Positions 16,911 through 25,077 are shown, numbered from the stretch's first letter. The stretch is DNA of 40,180 nt from Streptomyces diastatochromogenes (GCA_001550305.1 LRTP01000444.1:1-40180); one strand, 5' to 3'. Notes: generated by a model not told the origin, from the sequence alone. Translations and numbers: made by a program.

Positions 16911-17672
16911 GTGACCACCGGGCACCACGCCCACCCTTCCGGTGACAGAGTGGGGCGTATGGCCCCCACCGCAGAGGAACCCCGACCCGCAGTCCCCTAC
17001 GGAACCCCCGAATCACCCCGCATCGCCGTCCGCGGCGAAGCCCACCTCGAAGTCGACCCCGAGATCGCCCGCATCGGCATCACCGTCAGCGCCCGCGGCA
17101 CCGACCGACGCGAGGCCCTCGCCGACCTCACCCGCCGCAACGCGACGGCCATGGACCTCGTGAAGTCCTACGGAGACGCCGTCGAACGCCTCGAAACCGG
17201 TGCCTTCTCCATCAGCCCGGAACTCACGAAACACGGCCGCGGCGAACGCGTCCGCGCCTACCACGGACGCGTCCACCTCACCGCCGAACTCACCGACTTC
17301 ACCGCACTCGGCGAGCTGACGACCCGCCTCGCCGACCTCGACCTCACCCGGGTCGACGGCCCCTGGTGGGCCCTGCGCCCCGACTCGCCCTCCCACCGCC
17401 AAGCCCGACAGCAGGCGGTCCGCGAAGCCGTCCAACGGGCTCGCGAATACGCCGAAGCCCTCGGCACCACCCTCGCCGCACTCGTCGAACTCGCCGACAT
17501 CGGCGCCGAGAACGCCCAGCCCTACCCGGCGGCCCCCGGCCGCGCCATGCGCTCCATGTCCTTCGCCGGCGGCACACCCGAAGAAGCCGCCCCCCTCGAC
17601 CTCGAACCCGAGCGCCAACACGTCTACGCCCAGGTCAACGCCCGATTCACGATGGCCCCGCCGGAACTGTAA
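16911..17672 (+). CDS. SIMPL (DUF541) domain protein
   Basis: A 253-residue protein with one SIMPL domain from about residue 40: RIAVRGEAHLEVDPEIARIGITVSARGTDRREALADLTRR opens it, and the C-terminal half includes REAVQRAREYAEALGTTLAALVELADIG. No signal peptide or membrane segment is evident, unlike many Gram-negative homologues such as the YggE group. Family members are linked to oxidative stress or pore-forming assemblies, but function is poorly defined. The GTG at 16911 has GGGAGG ten bases upstream; an ATG at 16959 in the same frame is the alternative and would remove 16 residues. Monocistronic. Confidence 0.82.
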   Translation: MTTGHHAHPSGDRVGRMAPTAEEPRPAVPYGTPESPRIAVRGEAHLEVDPEIARIGITVSARGTDRREALADLTRRNATAMDLVKSYGDAVERLETGAFSISPELTKHGRGERVRAYHGRVHLTAELTDFTALGELTTRLADLDLTRVDGPWWALRPDSPSHRQARQQAVREAVQRAREYAEALGTTLAALVELADIGAENAQPYPAAPGRAMRSMSFAGGTPEEAAPLDLEPERQHVYAQVNARFTMAPPEL

Positions 17673-17822
17673 AGCGCGGACCGGTCGCCATAAAGTACCG
17701 ACGCGCTCATCAGAGCACCCCCGCGCACAATTCAACTGTTGTCAATAAGGCTTCATGCAAAGGTTGTTGAGTAGTCATGCTGGACCAATTCTCTACCGAC
17801 CGGTAAGGCCTAGGCTCAAACC

Positions 17823-19259
17823 ATGCGCCGAGCAAAAATCGTCTGTACATTGGGCCCCGCCACCGATTCGTACGACCAGCTCAAAGCCCTGGTCGACGCC
17901 GGAATGGACGTAGCCCGCTTCAACCTCAGCCACGGCACCCACGCCGAACACGAGGAGCGCTACCAGCGCGTGCGAAAGGCCTCCGACGAGATCGGCCGCA
18001 GCGTCGGACTGCTCGCCGACCTTCAAGGCCCGAAGATCCGACTCGGCCGCTTCACCGAAGGCCCCGTACTCCTTGAACGCGGAGACACCTTCACCATCAC
18101 CGTCGAAGAAGGCGCCGAGGGCGACCGCCTCACCTGCGGCACGACGTACTCGGGCCTCGCGGCCGACGTCACCCCCGGCGAACGCATCCTCGTGGACGAC
18201 GGCAAGGTCTGCCTCGAAGTCGCCGCCGTCGACGGCCCCCGCGTCCACACCACCGTCGTCGAAGGCGGCATGGTCTCCGACCACAAGGGCCTCAACCTCC
18301 CCGGCGTCGCCGTCTCCGTCCCCGCCCTCTCCGACAAGGACGAAGCGGACCTCCGCTGGGCCCTGCGCACCGGCTTCGACGTCATCGCCCTCTCCTTCGT
18401 CCGCAGCGGCCGCGACATCGACGACGTCCACCGCATCATGGACGAGGAAGGCCGCCGCCTTCCCGTGATCGCCAAGGTCGAGAAGCCCCAGGCGGTCGAC
18501 GCGATCGACGACATCGTCGCCGCCTTCGACGGCATCATGGTCGCCCGCGGTGACCTGGGCGTGGAGATGCCCCTCGAGCAGGTCCCGATCGTCCAGAAGC
18601 GCGCCATCAAGCTGGCCAAGCGCAACGCCAAGCCGGTCATCGTCGCCACCCAGATGCTCGACTCGATGATCGACAACTCCCGCCCCACGCGGGCCGAGGC
18701 GTCCGACGTCGCCAACGCCGTCATCGACGGCACGGACGCCGTGATGCTCTCCGGCGAGACGAGCGTCGGCAAGTACCCCGTGGAAACCGTCCGGACGATG
18801 TCCCGCATCGTCGAGGCCGCCGAGGAGGACATCCTCGCCAAGGGTCTGCCGCCCCTGACCGACCGCAACAAGCCCCGCACCCAGGGCGGTGCGGTCGCCC
18901 GCGCGGCGGCGGAGATGGGCGACTTCCTCGGCGCCAAGTTCCTCGTCGCCTTCACCCAGTCCGGCGACACGGTCCGCCGCCTGTCCCGCTACCGCTCCCC
19001 GATCCCCCTGCTGGCCTTCACTCCCGACCCGGCCACCCGCTCCCAGCTGAACCTGACCTGGGGCGTAGAAACGTTCCTGGGACCGCACGTCGACTCCACC
19101 GACGCGATGGTCGACCAGGTGGACGAACTCCTCCTGAAGTACGGCCGCTGCAAGAAGGGCGACATCGTCGTCATCACCGCCGGCTCCCCGCCCGGCGTCT
19201 CGGGCACCACGAACCTCGTACGCGTCCACCACATCGGAGAGGACGACAGCCCCAAGTAG
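17823..19259 (+). CDS. pyk: pyruvate kinase
   Basis: A 478-residue cytosolic glycolytic enzyme making ATP and pyruvate from phosphoenolpyruvate. MRRAKIVCTLGPATDS opens the barrel; FNLSHGTH, LADLQGPKIRLG, the active-site VIAKVEKPQAVDAIDDI, GIMVARGDLGVEMP and VMLSGETSVGKYPVE are all intact. The lid B domain (about residues 70-165) and C-terminal allosteric domain (from about 345) are of normal length. The 150 bases upstream (17673-17822) are clearly less GC-rich than the surroundings, and the promoter probably lies there, but no -35/-10 pair could be fixed. The stop is only nine bases from the convergent HTH-LAGLIDADG gene, with no terminator between. Confidence 0.96.
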   Translation: MRRAKIVCTLGPATDSYDQLKALVDAGMDVARFNLSHGTHAEHEERYQRVRKASDEIGRSVGLLADLQGPKIRLGRFTEGPVLLERGDTFTITVEEGAEGDRLTCGTTYSGLAADVTPGERILVDDGKVCLEVAAVDGPRVHTTVVEGGMVSDHKGLNLPGVAVSVPALSDKDEADLRWALRTGFDVIALSFVRSGRDIDDVHRIMDEEGRRLPVIAKVEKPQAVDAIDDIVAAFDGIMVARGDLGVEMPLEQVPIVQKRAIKLAKRNAKPVIVATQMLDSMIDNSRPTRAEASDVANAVIDGTDAVMLSGETSVGKYPVETVRTMSRIVEAAEEDILAKGLPPLTDRNKPRTQGGAVARAAAEMGDFLGAKFLVAFTQSGDTVRRLSRYRSPIPLLAFTPDPATRSQLNLTWGVETFLGPHVDSTDAMVDQVDELLLKYGRCKKGDIVVITAGSPPGVSGTTNLVRVHHIGEDDSPK

Positions 19260-19268
19260 ACCCGGCTG

Positions 19269-20045
19269 TCAGTACTTGGAACCGACGTGGGCGTCCATGA
19301 GAGCGACGGAGGCTTTGCGGGCGACGGAGATGGCGAACGGGTTTCCGTCGCGGGTGCAGTGGGTCCACCGAATGCCGAGTTTGTCGAGTGTGTCGGTGTA
19401 GAGCTGCCGGATGTCGTCGCAGACGTTGGTGAAGAAGTACCGGGGGTATTCGTAGCGCTTGCGCTCGCCGGCGATGACCTTCTCGGTCCAGTTGGTGATC
19501 CGGCAGCCGTCGGAGTGGACGAGCCCGCGGATGAATTCCCAGGGATGAGAGTCGACGATTTCCTGTTGCCAGGATTCGAGGACGATAGGGCGCTCGTGCT
19601 TCTTGCCGGGGCCGTGCTGGGGGAAGAGGCAGGGCCAGTGCCGGCTGTATCCGACGACCGAGACGTACCCGACTGCTCGGACCCGGTTCGACTTCTTGCT
19701 GGGGTTGATGGCTTCGACGGCGGCAGCGCAAGCTTCGATCAGGCCTGGCCAAGCGTTGGCGCACGCGATGCGGAGAACGTAGCCGGCTCGCATGCCGGGG
19801 CTGATACAGCCGTCACCGAGGTAGAGCCCCAAGAGGTAGCTGTAGGACGCCGTGTTGGAGGGTGGCTCCGTCGTTGGGCCGCATCTTGAGCATGGTGTGC
19901 GCTGCATGCGCGGTAACGGGTCGACGCGCGATTGCCAGCAACGGATCGCCGACCTGGATACCCCGGTCTCCTTGCTCACGGAATTCAGGCTGCGCCCCTG
20001 AGCGACAAGTGCCAGAGCTCGCTCGCGTGTGCCCATGTTGTACAT
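19269..20045 (-). CDS. HTH-LAGLIDADG protein, homing-endonuclease-like
   Basis: A 258-residue protein not embedded in an intein or intron. Residues about 4-40 (GTRERALALVAQGRSLNSVSKETGVSRSAIRCWQSR split across a helix-turn-helix) look like a recombinase-type DNA-binding domain. Two LAGLIDADG-type helices follow: YLLGLYLGDGCIS and FIRGLVHSDGCRI, both keeping the acidic residue needed for metal and cleavage. Base composition is roughly 60 percent GC in sampled lines, lower than neighbours, suggesting transfer. It may be an active or domesticated endonuclease or a regulator derived from one. It sits downstream of an unusual tRNA gene on the same strand. The start could instead be the ATG at 20036. 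Confidence 0.8.
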   Translation of the reverse strand: MYNMGTRERALALVAQGRSLNSVSKETGVSRSAIRCWQSRVDPLPRMQRTPCSRCGPTTEPPSNTASYSYLLGLYLGDGCISPGMRAGYVLRIACANAWPGLIEACAAAVEAINPSKKSNRVRAVGYVSVVGYSRHWPCLFPQHGPGKKHERPIVLESWQQEIVDSHPWEFIRGLVHSDGCRITNWTEKVIAGERKRYEYPRYFFTNVCDDIRQLYTDTLDKLGIRWTHCTRDGNPFAISVARKASVALMDAHVGSKY

Positions 20046-20084
20046 GTGGTCACTTTGCGCGAGCGATCGCGACCGTGCGCAGCA

Positions 20085-20122
20085 AAAAGCGGATGTTCAC
20101 GAGAACGGGAACATCCGCTTTT
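20085..20122 (-). terminator. intrinsic terminator of the tRNA gene
   Basis: Perfect 14-bp stem (20085-20098 with 20109-20122; arms AAAAGCGGATGTTC and complement), 10-base loop. Read on the minus strand it ends in a TTTTTGCT run, the classic rho-independent form. It lies 29 bases after the tRNA and 40 bases before the HTH-LAGLIDADG start, so it separates them. Confidence 0.88.
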
Positions 20123-20151
20123 CTGTGACGACCTTGGAATCCAAGGAAAAG

Positions 20152-20226
20152 TGCCCCGAGTCGGACTCGAACCGACACTGTATGGGTTTTGAATCCATTG
20201 CCTGCTGCCAATTGGGCTACCGGGGC
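20152..20226 (-). tRNA. atypical class I tRNA with CAA (Leu) anticodon
   Basis: A 75-nucleotide cloverleaf on the minus strand. The acceptor stem GCCCCGG/TCGGGGC has seven pairs, one of them G-T. The T arm GTCGG-TTCGAGT-CCGAC is perfect, and the anticodon loop TTCAAAA gives CAA. Discriminator base is A and no CCA is encoded. Oddities: the variable loop is only five bases (ACAGT), although bacterial tRNA-Leu is class II with a long variable arm; the D stem has three pairs with a ten-base loop; and the anticodon stem has an A-C mismatch next to the loop. Codon UUG is very rare in such genomes. It is either a noncanonical Leu tRNA or a tRNA-like RNA. Confidence 0.82.
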
Positions 20227-20325
20227 CCGCTGAATCGAAGGTTTACCCCGACCCGCTGCCCGTCCACCATACCGCAGCTGGGTAGGCTCTTGGGAGCAGT
20301 ACCCGCCCCTGAACGAGGAGCCCCC

Positions 20326-20976
20326 GTGACCGCCCCCGAGTCGCCCCAGCCCGTCGCCGACGACGACAAGTCGCACGTGCCTCCGCTGACGACCCGTGTC
20401 GTCATCGCCGAGGACGAGGCGCTGATCCGCCTCGACCTCAAAGAGATGCTCGAGGAAGAGGGCTACGCCGTCGTGGGTGAGGCGGGGGACGGGGAGCAGG
20501 CCGTCGAGTTGGCCCGTGAGCACCGGCCCGACCTCGTGATCCTGGACGTCAAGATGCCCAAGCTGGACGGGATCTCGGCGGCCGAGAAGATCGCCGAGGA
20601 GAGCATCGCCCCCGTCCTGATGCTCACCGCGTTCTCGCAGCGCGACCTCGTCGAGCGGGCCCGTGACGCCGGCGCGATGGCGTACCTCGTGAAGCCCTTC
20701 AGCAAGAGCGACGTCGTACCGGCGATCGAGATGGCCGTCTCGCGGTTCACGGAGCTGAAGCAGCTGGAGAAGGAGGTCGCCGACCTCAGCCAGCGTCTGG
20801 AGACCCGCAAGCTGGTCGACCGGGCCAAGTCCGTGCTGCAGACGCAGTACGGACTGACCGAGCCCGCCGCGTTCCGGTGGATCCAGAAGACCTCCATGGA
20901 CCGTCGTATGTCCATGCAGCAGGTCGCCGAGGCGGTCATCGCGGACGCCGAGGAGAAGAAGGCCTCCAAGGGCTAG
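20326..20976 (+). CDS. pdtaR: ANTAR-domain response regulator (PdtaR-like)
   Basis: A 216-residue two-component regulator. The receiver domain (about residues 22-140) keeps the acidic pair Glu29/Asp30, phosphoacceptor Asp74 (LVILDVKMP), Thr101 and Lys123 (YLVKPFSK). A coiled linker LKQLEKEVADLSQRLETRK leads to an ANTAR RNA-binding domain (about 155-212) with AKSVLQTQYGLTEPAAFRWIQKTSMDRRMSMQQVAEAVI. ANTAR proteins bind paired hexaloop hairpins in mRNA to prevent termination. The mycobacterial orthologue pairs with sensor kinase PdtaS, which is not in this window. The GTG at 20326 follows GAGGAG by five bases. It is divergent from the tRNA. Confidence 0.93.
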   Translation: MTAPESPQPVADDDKSHVPPLTTRVVIAEDEALIRLDLKEMLEEEGYAVVGEAGDGEQAVELAREHRPDLVILDVKMPKLDGISAAEKIAEESIAPVLMLTAFSQRDLVERARDAGAMAYLVKPFSKSDVVPAIEMAVSRFTELKQLEKEVADLSQRLETRKLVDRAKSVLQTQYGLTEPAAFRWIQKTSMDRRMSMQQVAEAVIADAEEKKASKG

Positions 20977-20983
20977 GGAGCGG

Positions 20984-21006
20984 CGGCGCCCCGCTTAGGG
21001 GTGCCG
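20984..21006 (+). terminator. probable terminator of the response regulator gene
   Basis: CGGCGCCCC (20984-20992) pairs with GGGGTGCCG (20998-21006) with one G-T pair and a five-base loop, starting seven bases after the stop codon. A T-run is lacking, as in many Streptomyces terminators. Confidence 0.55.
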
Positions 21007-21098
21007 CGTCTTGCCCGCGCGAGCCCGGCGACCGCGTGTCAGGCTGGTTTCGGGGCCGCGTGGCCTTCGGGTCGGCAAGGCAGCAAAGGAGACAGCGC

Positions 21099-21482
21099 GT
21101 GGAAGAGAAGGCGTTCGTCCAAGCGGTGTCGGAACGTACGGGCCTGACTCGGCAGGAGTCGGCCGATCTCACGCGTGCCACGCTCGAGACGCTCGCCCAT
21201 CGGCTGAGCTCGGGTGAGGCGCGGAACCTGGCGCTGGAGCTCCCGGAGGGTCTGGCGGAGTCCGTTCGGCGGGGTGCCACCGCGGAGATCGAGCGCTTCG
21301 ACTACGACGAGCTCGTGCGGCGAGTGGCCCAGCGCAACGTGCTCAAGCCGGACGAGGCCGACGGCGGCGTCCGTGCCGTGCTGGTCACGCTCCGTGAGGC
21401 GATCAGCGAGAAGGAGTTCGGCCACGCGATGTCGCAACTCGGTGCCGACTTCTCCAGGCCGATCGAGAATTTCGTCGGCTGA
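21099..21482 (+). CDS. DUF2267 domain protein
   Basis: A 127-residue helical protein starting with GTG at 21099, six bases after AAAGGAGA. The sequence MEEKAFVQAVSERTGLTRQ, ATLETLAHRLSSGEARNLALELPEGL and the C-terminal VTLREAISEKEFGHAMSQL follow the DUF2267 pattern of one four-helix repeat, resembling a small domain often found beside stress genes. Function is unknown. It follows the response regulator on the same strand and ends before a strong bidirectional terminator. Confidence 0.8.
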   Translation: MEEKAFVQAVSERTGLTRQESADLTRATLETLAHRLSSGEARNLALELPEGLAESVRRGATAEIERFDYDELVRRVAQRNVLKPDEADGGVRAVLVTLREAISEKEFGHAMSQLGADFSRPIENFVG

Positions 21483-21511
21483 TTCCCCGGCGAGCGGTAT
21501 GGGTGAGTGAC

Positions 21512-21552
21512 GAAGAGGCCCGCGCCCCCGACTGGGGGCCGCGGGCCTCTTC
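21512..21552. terminator. bidirectional terminator between DUF2267 and liv operon
   Basis: GAAGAGGCCCGCG-CCCCC (21512-21529) pairs with GGGGG-CCGCGGGCCTCTTC (21534-21552) across a short loop with one bulged base. It lies between convergent genes and can end transcription from both sides. Confidence 0.85.
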
Positions 21553-21590
21553 GTGCGGCGGCTGTACGGTCGTACGGCCGGAGCCTGGTC

Positions 21591-22307
21591 TCAGTCCTCG
21601 CCCAGGTAGGCCTTGCGTACCGACTCGTCGTGCAGCAGGTCCTGTCCGGTGCCGGAGAGGACGATGTTGCCGACCTCCATGACGTGTCCCTGATCGGCGA
21701 GGGAGAGCGCCGCCTGGGCGTTCTGCTCGACGAGGAGGATGGTCGTACCGTCGGCCTTGAGTTCGGCGATGGTGGCCATGATCTTCTGCATCATGATCGG
21801 CGAGAGACCCATGGAGGGTTCGTCGAGCATGAGCAGCTTGGGCTGGGACATGAGCGCGCGGCCCATGGCCAGCATCTGCTGCTCGCCGCCGGAGAGGGTT
21901 CCCGCGGCCTGCTTGCGGCGTTCACCCAGGATGGGGAAGAGGTCGTAGGCGCGCTGGATGTCCTTCTCGATGCCCGCCTTGTCGGTGCGCAGGAACGCGC
22001 CGAGCTGGAGGTTCTCGGTGATCGTCAGCCGGGGGAAGATGTGGCGTCCCTCGGGGGAGTGGGCGAGGCCCAGGGAGACGATCTTGTGGGCGGGGATGCC
22101 GCTGAGGGGTTTGCCGTCGAAGGTGATGCGGCCCGCGGTGGGCTTGAGGAGCCCGGAGAGGGTGCGCAGGGTGGTCGTCTTGCCGGCGCCGTTGGTGCCG
22201 ATGAGGGTGACGATCTGGCCGGCTTCGACGGAGAAGGAGATGCCCTTGACGGCTTCGATCTTGCCGTAGGCGACCTTGAGGTCTTCGACCTCGAGCAGTG
22301 CGGTCAC
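21591..22307 (-). CDS. livF: branched-chain amino-acid ABC transporter ATP-binding protein LivF
   Basis: A 238-residue ATPase, last gene of the liv operon. Walker A is GTNGAGKTT, the signature LSGGEQQMLAMGRALM, Walker B KLLMLDEPSMGL, with the H-loop replaced by the LivF-typical VEQNAQAAL. It pairs with LivG to power import of leucine, isoleucine, valine or related substrates. Its GTG start at 22307 overlaps the livG stop in GTGA, so it is translationally coupled. Length is standard. Confidence 0.95.
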   Translation of the reverse strand: MTALLEVEDLKVAYGKIEAVKGISFSVEAGQIVTLIGTNGAGKTTTLRTLSGLLKPTAGRITFDGKPLSGIPAHKIVSLGLAHSPEGRHIFPRLTITENLQLGAFLRTDKAGIEKDIQRAYDLFPILGERRKQAAGTLSGGEQQMLAMGRALMSQPKLLMLDEPSMGLSPIMMQKIMATIAELKADGTTILLVEQNAQAALSLADQGHVMEVGNIVLSGTGQDLLHDESVRKAYLGED

Positions 22308-23287
22308 TGGGCGTTTCCTTCCTTGCTGGTGGTGCCCTCCGCGGCGGCGTCGCTCTCGGCGGCCTCAGGAGTCTCGGGGGCCTCGGGAGTCTCGTCGGAC
22401 TCGGGAGCCTCGGAGGCTTCCGCGGGCTCGGGAACGGCCGTGGCCTCCGCCGCCTCGGCGGCTTCGACCTCGGCGAGTTCCTCCGCGCCGGGGGCGCCTT
22501 CGAACGGGGTGCCGAGGTAGGCGGCGATGACGCGTTCGTCGCCCTGGACGACCTCGGAGGTGCCCTCGACGAGCTTCTCGCCCTGGACGAGGCAGGCGAC
22601 GCGGTCGGACAGGTTGAAGATGAAGCGCATGTCGTGCTCGATGACGAGGACGGCGATGCCCCTGTCGCGGATGGCGAAGACGAGGTCTTCGGTCGCGCGT
22701 GTCTCCTGGGGGTTCATGCCGGCCGTGGGCTCGTCCAGGAGCAGCAGTCCCGGTTCGCTCGCCATGGCGCGGGCGATCTCGAGCTTGCGCTGTTCGCCGT
22801 AGGGGAGGTTGCGGGAGAGGTGGTCGGCCTTGTGGTCGAGGCCGATGAACTCCAGCAGTTCCATGGCGCGTTCGCGGGAGGCGGCTTCTGCCTTGCGGAA
22901 GCCGGGGCCGCGCAGGAGGGCCGACCAGAGGCCTTCCTTGGTCCTGGTGTGGCGGCCGACGAGCACGTTCTCCAGGACGGTCATGTTGGCGAAGAGCCGG
23001 ATGTTCTGGAAGGTGCGGGCGATGCCGGCGCTGGTGACGAGGTGGGGCTTGGGCGGGAGGACGGTGCCCTTGTAGGAGACCTTGCCCTCGGTCGGCACGT
23101 ACAGGCCGGTGAGGCAGTTGAAGAAGGTCGTCTTGCCGGCGCCGTTGGGGCCGATGAGGCCGACGATCTCGCCCGAGTTGACGGTGAGGTCGACGCTGCG
23201 GACGGCGGTGAGGCCGCCGAAGCGCATGGTGACGCCGCTGGCCTCGAGTACGGGGCTGGTGGCCGTGGTGGTGGTCATGTGGGTCAC
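22304..23287 (-). CDS. livG: branched-chain amino-acid ABC transporter ATP-binding protein LivG, acidic tail
   Basis: A 327-residue ATPase: Walker A GPNGAGKTT, signature LPYGEQRKLEIARAM, Walker B LLLLDEPTAGM and the LivG-typical VLVIEHDMRFIFNLSDRV. After the normal end (about AAYLGTPFEGAPGAEEL) come about 60 further residues made almost only of Glu, Ala, Pro, Ser and Thr, with EAPE/ETPE repeats, which ordinary LivG lacks. GTG at 23287 is chosen because it overlaps the livM stop as GTGA, the same junction used by livM and livF; an ATG at 23278 is the alternative. It acts with LivF on the LivH/LivM permease. Confidence 0.92.
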   Translation of the reverse strand: MTHMTTTTATSPVLEASGVTMRFGGLTAVRSVDLTVNSGEIVGLIGPNGAGKTTFFNCLTGLYVPTEGKVSYKGTVLPPKPHLVTSAGIARTFQNIRLFANMTVLENVLVGRHTRTKEGLWSALLRGPGFRKAEAASRERAMELLEFIGLDHKADHLSRNLPYGEQRKLEIARAMASEPGLLLLDEPTAGMNPQETRATEDLVFAIRDRGIAVLVIEHDMRFIFNLSDRVACLVQGEKLVEGTSEVVQGDERVIAAYLGTPFEGAPGAEELAEVEAAEAAEATAVPEPAEASEAPESDETPEAPETPEAAESDAAAEGTTSKEGNAQ

Positions 23288-25077
23288 GCCCCTGCCTTGG
23301 TGACGCCGACAGTGGAGTCGGGCAGGCCTTGTTCGGGGATGTCGATGCTGTCGTCGGACTCGTGGAATTCGAGCTGGCGACGGCGGTTGGCGATGATGCC
23401 TTCGGGGCGGAAGCGCATGAGGATCACGAGCGCGATGCCGAAGGCGAAGAGCTGGTACTCCTTCAGGAAGCCGAGCTTCTCGGGGAGGAGGTAGAGCAGG
23501 GTGGCGCCGAGGATGGGGCCGTTGACCGTGCCCATGCCGCCGAGGACGACCGCGGCCAGCAGGAAGGCGGAGTTGGGCGGTACGGAGCCGGCGAACTGGT
23601 ACGGGGCCGGGTTGACGCTGTAGCCGACGTGGGCGCTGACCGTGCCGGCGAGGCCGGCGAGGGAGGCGCCGAGGGCGAAGGCGATGAGCTTGACGCGGAA
23701 GCCGTTGATGCCCATGGCGGTTGCGGCGGTCTCGTCCTCGCGGATGGCGATCCAGGAGCGGCCGATACGGGAGTCGGCGGCGCGGTTGAAGACGACCACG
23801 ACGATGCCGGTGATGATCAGCATCAGCAGGAAGTAGTTCGCGAAGCGGCCGAGGGTGATCGAGCCGATGTCGTGCGAGTTCCCGAGGTTGAACCCGAAGA
23901 TGTCGAGGTCCGGGATCATCGAGATGCCGTTGGGGCCGTTGGTCAGGTTCGGTCCGGAGGAGCCGTCGAGGTTGTTGACGGAGATGCGGAAGATCTCTCC
24001 GAAGCCGAGGGTGACGATGGCGAGGTAGTCGCCGCGCAGTCGCAGGGTGGGGGCGCCGATGAGGACGCCGAAGACGAGCGACGCGGCCATGCCGGTGAGC
24101 ATGGCGGCCCAGAAGGGGAACTGGACGCCGGAGAAGCGGGAGAACTCGGAGCCGGAGACGAGGGCCGCGGCGTAGGCGCCGACGCCGAGGAAGGCGACGT
24201 ATCCGAGGTCGAGGAGTCCGGTGAGGCCGACGACGATGTTCAGGCCGAGGGCGACGGTGGCGACGACGAGGATGTTCACGCCGAGGTTGGCGTTGTGCTC
24301 GTTGTTCTCGACGAAGGGGAAGATCGCCGCGGCGAGGAACGCCATGGAGGTGGCGAATCCCTTGTGGCGGGCGTTGAGCGTGGCGAACCGGTCGAAGAGT
24401 CCGGCGGCCTGGAGCGCCCAGGTGCCGAGGACGACGAGCAGCAGGTAGCCGATGAACGTCTCGCTGGCGTCGGGGTCGACGCCGATGCCGTACGTGAAGA
24501 CGATCAGGGCGACGGCGGTGGCGCCGGTGATGACGAGGCGCTCGGCCCAGCCGGGGAGCTTCTCGGCCGCGGGGATGCGGTCGGGCTTGCTGACCCAGTC
24601 CTTGAAGGTGTTGCCGGGGCTCGGGAGAGCGAGGGCGCCGAGGAGGGCGATCAGGGAGCCGATGGCGGTGACGTAGGCGCCGGGGTCGAGGGCGACGAGG
24701 CCCTTGAGGTCGACCGCGATGGCGATGGCGCTGAACCAGCTGACGGCGAACGCGGAGCCGGCGGCGAGGACGACGGGCGCGGTGGCGCCTGCCGGGTTGA
24801 GCCAGCGCAGGCCGCGGACGCCGAAGAGGGTGAGCGCGAAGAGCAGGGTGATCGCGCCGGCGACGAGGTCGAGGATCTGGAGGCCGGCCGGGGAGCCGTA
24901 GTAGGTGAGGTCCCCGGGGAAGGTGGCCGTGTAGGTCCACGACATGAAGGTGCTGGCGATGGTGGCGACGGCGCCGACGGCGACGAGGGCGCGCGCGGCG
25001 GTCTGGGGGAGTGCGATCAGGCCGCGCGCGGGGGCGGTGATCTCGGCGGTGTTCTCGGTGGTTGCCATGGTGTTCAC
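23284..25077 (-). CDS. livM: branched-chain amino-acid ABC transporter permease LivM, long form
   Basis: A 597-residue membrane permease, much longer than classic LivM (about 350-430). The C-terminal part (from about residue 265) is the usual permease: NILVVATVALGLNIVVGLTGLLDLGYVAFLGVGAY, APTLRLRGDYLAIVTLGFGEIFRI, GRSWIAIREDETAATAMGIN (the ATPase-coupling EAA-like loop) and GGMGTVNGPILGA. The extra N-terminal region has several additional helices, as in the subgroup with a DUF3382-like extension. The GTG at 25077 overlaps the livH stop (GTGA); an ATG at 25068 is possible. Confidence 0.93.
   Translation of the reverse strand: MNTMATTENTAEITAPARGLIALPQTAARALVAVGAVATIASTFMSWTYTATFPGDLTYYGSPAGLQILDLVAGAITLLFALTLFGVRGLRWLNPAGATAPVVLAAGSAFAVSWFSAIAIAVDLKGLVALDPGAYVTAIGSLIALLGALALPSPGNTFKDWVSKPDRIPAAEKLPGWAERLVITGATAVALIVFTYGIGVDPDASETFIGYLLLVVLGTWALQAAGLFDRFATLNARHKGFATSMAFLAAAIFPFVENNEHNANLGVNILVVATVALGLNIVVGLTGLLDLGYVAFLGVGAYAAALVSGSEFSRFSGVQFPFWAAMLTGMAASLVFGVLIGAPTLRLRGDYLAIVTLGFGEIFRISVNNLDGSSGPNLTNGPNGISMIPDLDIFGFNLGNSHDIGSITLGRFANYFLLMLIITGIVVVVFNRAADSRIGRSWIAIREDETAATAMGINGFRVKLIAFALGASLAGLAGTVSAHVGYSVNPAPYQFAGSVPPNSAFLLAAVVLGGMGTVNGPILGATLLYLLPEKLGFLKEYQLFAFGIALVILMRFRPEGIIANRRRQLEFHESDDSIDIPEQGLPDSTVGVTKAGA

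Noticed and set aside
19269..20045. Intein or group I intron
   Set aside because: The LAGLIDADG gene is not inside another coding sequence and no splice motifs flank it; pyk is intact.
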